Shown: one piece after another, positions 60,732-64,000 of the stretch | How the letters are laid out: the number at the start of each line of letters is the position of its first letter | Numbering within the stretch: position 1 is the stretch's first letter | Assembly (NCBI GenBank): GCA_002399735.1 | Contig: DHEF01000001.1 | Location: 197,297 to 261,296, forward strand | Reading direction: 5' to 3' | DNA length: 64,000 nt | Source of the DNA: Chitinophagaceae bacterium UBA4857 | GTDB taxonomy: Bacteria > Bacteroidota > Bacteroidia > Chitinophagales > Chitinophagaceae | Position numbers and translations under genes: made by a program | Notes under the pieces: generated by a model | The model's input: only the letters and a program-made list of their open reading frames with translations | Told to the model about the DNA's origin: nothing | Database searches by the model: none

Positions 60732-63605
60732 ATGGCAAAGCGCAGCAAAATAAAAGAGGATAACCACGAGAACGAGCCTACCGTAATTTCCGCAGAAAAT
60801 ATACTGATTAAGGGTGCAAGGGTACATAATTTAAAGAATGTTACGGTGGAATTTCCTCGTAACAAGCTCATTGTAGTAACAGGCGTATCCGGTTCAGGCA
60901 AATCTTCCTTAACTATTGATACCTTATATGCAGAAGGCCAGCGCCGGTACGCAGAAAGCCTTAGTGCTTATGCCCGCCAGTTTTTAAACCGCATGAGTAA
61001 ACCCGATGTGGATTATATTAAAGGGTTGAGTCCGGCTATTGCTATTGAACAAAAAGTTATTAACCGCACCCCGCGTAGTACGGTGGGTAGTATGACGGAA
61101 ATTCAGGATTACCTGCGTTTATTATATGCACGCATGGGGGTTACTTATTCGCCTGTATCCGGAAAAGAAGTAACCAAGGATGATGTGACAGATGTAGTAA
61201 AAGCCATCGCAAAATGTAAAGAAGGTGATAGGGTATATATATTATCACGCTTTAAGCAACATGCTAACCGCAGCATTCCGGAGGAGTTAAAAATATTAAT
61301 ACAAAAAGGTTTTTCCCGTTTATATATTACCGGTAATAATGCACCGGGTACTTTGCATAAATTAGATGAGCTTGTTGAATTAGCTGATAAAGAGTTGTTG
61401 AAATTAATACCTAAAAAATCATCATCGGCTTATTTGTTAATAGACAGGATGGTGGTAAAAGAGTTTACAGAAGAAGATGAACACCGTTTATCGGACTCGG
61501 TAGGTACTGCTTTTTACGAAGGCGAGGGTGATGTGTATGTAGATGTACAAAGTAAAAATGATACAGTAAAACTATTACATTTTAATAACCGCTTTGAACT
61601 GGATGGTTTAACGTTTGAAGTACCGCAACCTAATTTGTTTTCATATAACAATCCTATTGGGGCTTGCCCAACCTGCGAAGGTTACGGACAGGTGTTGGGT
61701 ATTGATCAGGACCTGGTAATACCTAATAAACTGATAAGTGTGTACGAAGGTGCTGTAGCACCCTGGCGTGGCGAAAAACTAAGTGCCTGGAAAGACCAGT
61801 TTATACGTGGTGCCAAACGTTTTGATTTTCCTATACACAAACCTATTGCCGACCTTACCGCAGCGCAATTAAAAGTATTATATACCGGTAACGAATATGC
61901 AAATGGTATTAACGATTTTTTTAGGGAAGTAGAACAGAATTTATACAAGGTACAATACAGGGTTTTGTTAAGCCGGTATCGGGGTCGAACCACCTGTCCT
62001 GAGTGTGAGGGTTTCCGTTTGCGTAAAGAAGCTTTATATGTAAAAGTTGGTGATAAACATATTGGTGAATTAAGCGAAATGCCGGTAAAAGACTTGAATG
62101 TTTTTTTTACTGCATTAAGCAAACAGTTAACACCTAATCAAAAAATAATAGGTACCCGTGTTGTAACCGAAATAGTAAACCGCTTACATACTTTGCTGGA
62201 TGTAGGTTTAGGTTATCTTACCTTAAATCGGTTGGCCAATACATTAAGTGGTGGCGAAAGCCAACGTATACAATTAACCAGAAGTCTGGGTAATAACTTA
62301 ACCGACTCACTGTATATACTGGACGAGCCATCCATTGGTTTACATGCCCGGGATACCGATAATTTAATTCGTGTATTAAAAGAGTTACGTGATTTAGGCA
62401 ACACCGTAATTGTGGTAGAGCATGACGAAATGATGATGCAACAAGCCGACCATATTATTGATATTGGTCCGTTGGCTTCCCATTTGGGCGGTGAGGTTAT
62501 TGCCGAAGGCACTTATGGTGACCTAATAAATAACGAGGCCAGTCTTACCGGTAAATACCTGGGCGGCACATTAAGTATTACACCACCTGCACAGTTGCGC
62601 AAGTTTACACGTAGTATAACCGTAGAAGGCGCAAGGCAACATAACCTTAAAAATATTGATGTAACCTTTCCATTGAATGTATTGTGTGTGGTAAGTGGTG
62701 TAAGTGGCAGCGGTAAAACCACTTTAGTAAAACAAATATTTTATCCTGCCTTACAAAAACTAAAAGGGGAGTTTAGCGGCGATAAAGTCGGCTTGCACAA
62801 AAGCATTACCGGTGATGTGGATAGTATTCAGCAGGTAGAAATGGTTGACCAGAATCCGATTGGTCGTTCATCCCGCAGTAATCCGGTTACGTATATAAAA
62901 GCTTACGATGATATACGGGATATTTTTGCCAAACAACCACTGAGCAAAATGCGTGGTTTTCAGCCCAAACATTTTTCGTTTAATGTAGAAGGCGGTCGTT
63001 GCGAAACCTGTAAAGGCGAAGGCGAAACCGTGGTAGAAATGCAGTTTTTGGCCGATGTACATTTGGTATGCGAAAGCTGTGGCGGTAAAAGATTTAAAGA
63101 AGAAGTACTGGAAGTAAAATTACAGGACAACAGTATTTTTGATGTATTGAGTATGAGTGTTGATGATGCCATTGATTTCTTTAACAGCGTTAAAGATGGT
63201 CAGTCGGTAGCAAGAGCCATACAACCTTTAAGTGATGTGGGATTGGGGTATGTAAAACTGGGTCAATCGTCAGATACACTTTCCGGTGGCGAAGCACAGC
63301 GTATTAAACTGGCTTCATTTTTAGGCAAGGGTAGGGCAGGCAATAACATACTGTTTATTTTTGATGAGCCAACCACCGGACTACATTTTCACGATATTAA
63401 AAAGTTACTCGCATCCTTTAATGCATTGATAGAACAAGGCCATACCATACTGGTAATTGAACATAATACCGATGTTATAAAAAGTGCTGACTGGTTAATT
63501 GAGCTTGGCCCCGAAGCCGGTGACCAGGGTGGTAATTTAGTGTATGCCGGCGAACCGCTGGGTATTAAAAAAGTAAAAGCAAGTTACACGGGTAAATATT
63601 TGTAA
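60732..63605 (+). CDS. uvrA: Excinuclease ABC subunit A
   Basis: 957 residues. First ATPase: Walker A GVSGSGKSSL (residues 51-60), signature LSGGESQRIQL, Walker B SLYILDEPSIGLH. UvrB-binding and insertion domains with zinc motif CPTCEGYGQVLG, and a CPEC. Second ATPase: GVSGSGKTTL, CETCKGEGETVVEMQFL with CESC zinc site, signature LSGGEAQRIKL and IFDEPTTGLHF. UvrA finds bulky DNA lesions and loads UvrB in nucleotide excision repair. Single copy here; uvrB and uvrC are not nearby. Confidence 0.97.
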   Translation: MAKRSKIKEDNHENEPTVISAENILIKGARVHNLKNVTVEFPRNKLIVVTGVSGSGKSSLTIDTLYAEGQRRYAESLSAYARQFLNRMSKPDVDYIKGLSPAIAIEQKVINRTPRSTVGSMTEIQDYLRLLYARMGVTYSPVSGKEVTKDDVTDVVKAIAKCKEGDRVYILSRFKQHANRSIPEELKILIQKGFSRLYITGNNAPGTLHKLDELVELADKELLKLIPKKSSSAYLLIDRMVVKEFTEEDEHRLSDSVGTAFYEGEGDVYVDVQSKNDTVKLLHFNNRFELDGLTFEVPQPNLFSYNNPIGACPTCEGYGQVLGIDQDLVIPNKLISVYEGAVAPWRGEKLSAWKDQFIRGAKRFDFPIHKPIADLTAAQLKVLYTGNEYANGINDFFREVEQNLYKVQYRVLLSRYRGRTTCPECEGFRLRKEALYVKVGDKHIGELSEMPVKDLNVFFTALSKQLTPNQKIIGTRVVTEIVNRLHTLLDVGLGYLTLNRLANTLSGGESQRIQLTRSLGNNLTDSLYILDEPSIGLHARDTDNLIRVLKELRDLGNTVIVVEHDEMMMQQADHIIDIGPLASHLGGEVIAEGTYGDLINNEASLTGKYLGGTLSITPPAQLRKFTRSITVEGARQHNLKNIDVTFPLNVLCVVSGVSGSGKTTLVKQIFYPALQKLKGEFSGDKVGLHKSITGDVDSIQQVEMVDQNPIGRSSRSNPVTYIKAYDDIRDIFAKQPLSKMRGFQPKHFSFNVEGGRCETCKGEGETVVEMQFLADVHLVCESCGGKRFKEEVLEVKLQDNSIFDVLSMSVDDAIDFFNSVKDGQSVARAIQPLSDVGLGYVKLGQSSDTLSGGEAQRIKLASFLGKGRAGNNILFIFDEPTTGLHFHDIKKLLASFNALIEQGHTILVIEHNTDVIKSADWLIELGPEAGDQGGNLVYAGEPLGIKKVKASYTGKYL

Positions 63606-63623
63606 AATTTGTTTAATAATATT

Positions 63624-63670
63624 TCCCGCAGATTGCATAGATTTTCTCTGTTAATCTGCGGGATTTTTTG
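63624..63670 (+). terminator. Terminator after uvrA
   Basis: 10-11-bp stem CCCGCAGATT/AATCTGCGGG (63625-63634/63653-63662) with an 18-base loop, followed by ATTTTTTG. Confidence 0.8.
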
Positions 63671-63745
63671 TTACCATCGTCCCCCCATTGATTGAACTTC
63701 CGTTGCGTCGCACACTGCATCGTTCTGTTCTTTGTGCATCATCGT
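63670..63745 (+). repeat. Dispersed TTGCGTCGCAC-core repeat, copy 10
   Basis: TTGTTACCATCGTCC, CCATTGATTGAACTTCCGTT, GCGTCGCACACTGCATCGTT, CTGTTCTTTGTGCATCATCG. A clear copy following the uvrA terminator. Another partial one (CACAATGCCCAATAGAATTA then CCGAACGATGCAGTGAGAG) is at 63903-63944. Confidence 0.75.
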
Positions 63746-64000
63746 GATGGTTTGTTGTTTCCTATAGTTAATGAATGACTTTAGTGCAGGAGTTTTCTCC
63801 CGTTGGTCGAAATGACAGCGTTCTATAACTTCAACGACCGTCATCCCTAGCAAAGCGAGGAGAACTCCTCAATAAAAATACTTGAGTAAACGAAGTGTAA
63901 CCAGCACAATGCCCAATAGAATTACCGAACGATGCAGTGAGAGTATAAAATTCATTTCCACTGGAAATAAATTTTATCCCAACCCTATCGGGTTACAACA
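63746..64000. other. Non-coding tail with small repeats
   Basis: Contains a GGAGTTTTCTCCCGTTGGTC / GAAATGACAGCG block of a common Bacteroidota type, with an inverted partner GAGGAGAACTCC, and at 63953-63974 a near-palindrome TTCATTTCCACTGGAAATAA shared with 6431-6451. A 60-codon minus-strand frame here is repeat DNA and is not called. Confidence 0.5.

Noticed and set aside
63671..63853. 60-codon minus-strand frame after uvrA
   Set aside because: It lies wholly in known-type intergenic repeats (TTGCGTCGCAC family and the GTCATTTCGACC block), with no protein-like pattern.

Overview
The window is about 64 kb of AT-rich DNA from a Bacteroidota chromosome, most likely a Chitinophagaceae-like member of the Chitinophagales. 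The evidence is two SusC/SusD pairs, a type IX secretion C-terminal sorting domain, DUF5686, many lipoproteins with a Cys-Lys-Lys start, TAnnTTTG-type promoters and a Chitinophagaceae-style ECF sigma factor. Genus is inference; there is no rRNA gene in the window.

Layout. 1-4816: the end of a large secreted T9SS protein, then PPK2 polyphosphate kinase, MscL, ScpA and an OsmC protein. 4965-6235: an IS110-family element whose upstream non-coding region folds like a bridge RNA. 6714-15491: a SusC/SusD operon with two cyanophycinases, an exported isoaspartyl peptidase/asparaginase and a PKD/beta-propeller lipoprotein. I read this as a locus for catching, importing and digesting cyanophycin or a related beta-Asp-Arg polymer. 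It is the most unusual system here. 15834-40960: an AraC-type regulator divergent from a second SusC/SusD operon carrying a surface glycan-binding protein, GH26 mannanase, GPH-type symporter, GH130 mannosylglucose phosphorylase, cellobiose/mannobiose 2-epimerase and a clan GH-A hydrolase. Next come GH31 (with PA14), GH2, GH3, CE2 esterase and GH9. Together they form a composite plant hemicellulose (beta-mannan/xyloglucan/glucan) utilisation locus.

40967-45453: small hypotheticals, a possible outer-membrane protein, an aminotransferase class IV/DmpA peptidase pair and a 48-residue protein. 45565-50793: a protein quality-control block on the minus strand (tRNA-Leu, tig, two clpP paralogues, clpX). 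51033-63605: housekeeping genes lpxB, an FAD-linked oxidase, purQ, a DsbD-alpha-like protein, DUF5686, an ECF sigma factor and uvrA.

Intergenic DNA is full of repeats. One roughly 80-bp family with the core TTGCGTCGCAC recurs a dozen or more times, mostly just past gene ends. One copy lies in frame at the 5' end of the CE2 esterase gene. Related core sequence flanks the IS110 element on both sides and resembles one loop of its candidate bridge RNA. Other dispersed elements include C-rich hairpins, a long nested palindrome near 52.6 kb and two structured RNA-like segments sharing a GCGGA(A/C)AGCCCG-like motif. Names rest on motif recognition by eye; no database search was run.
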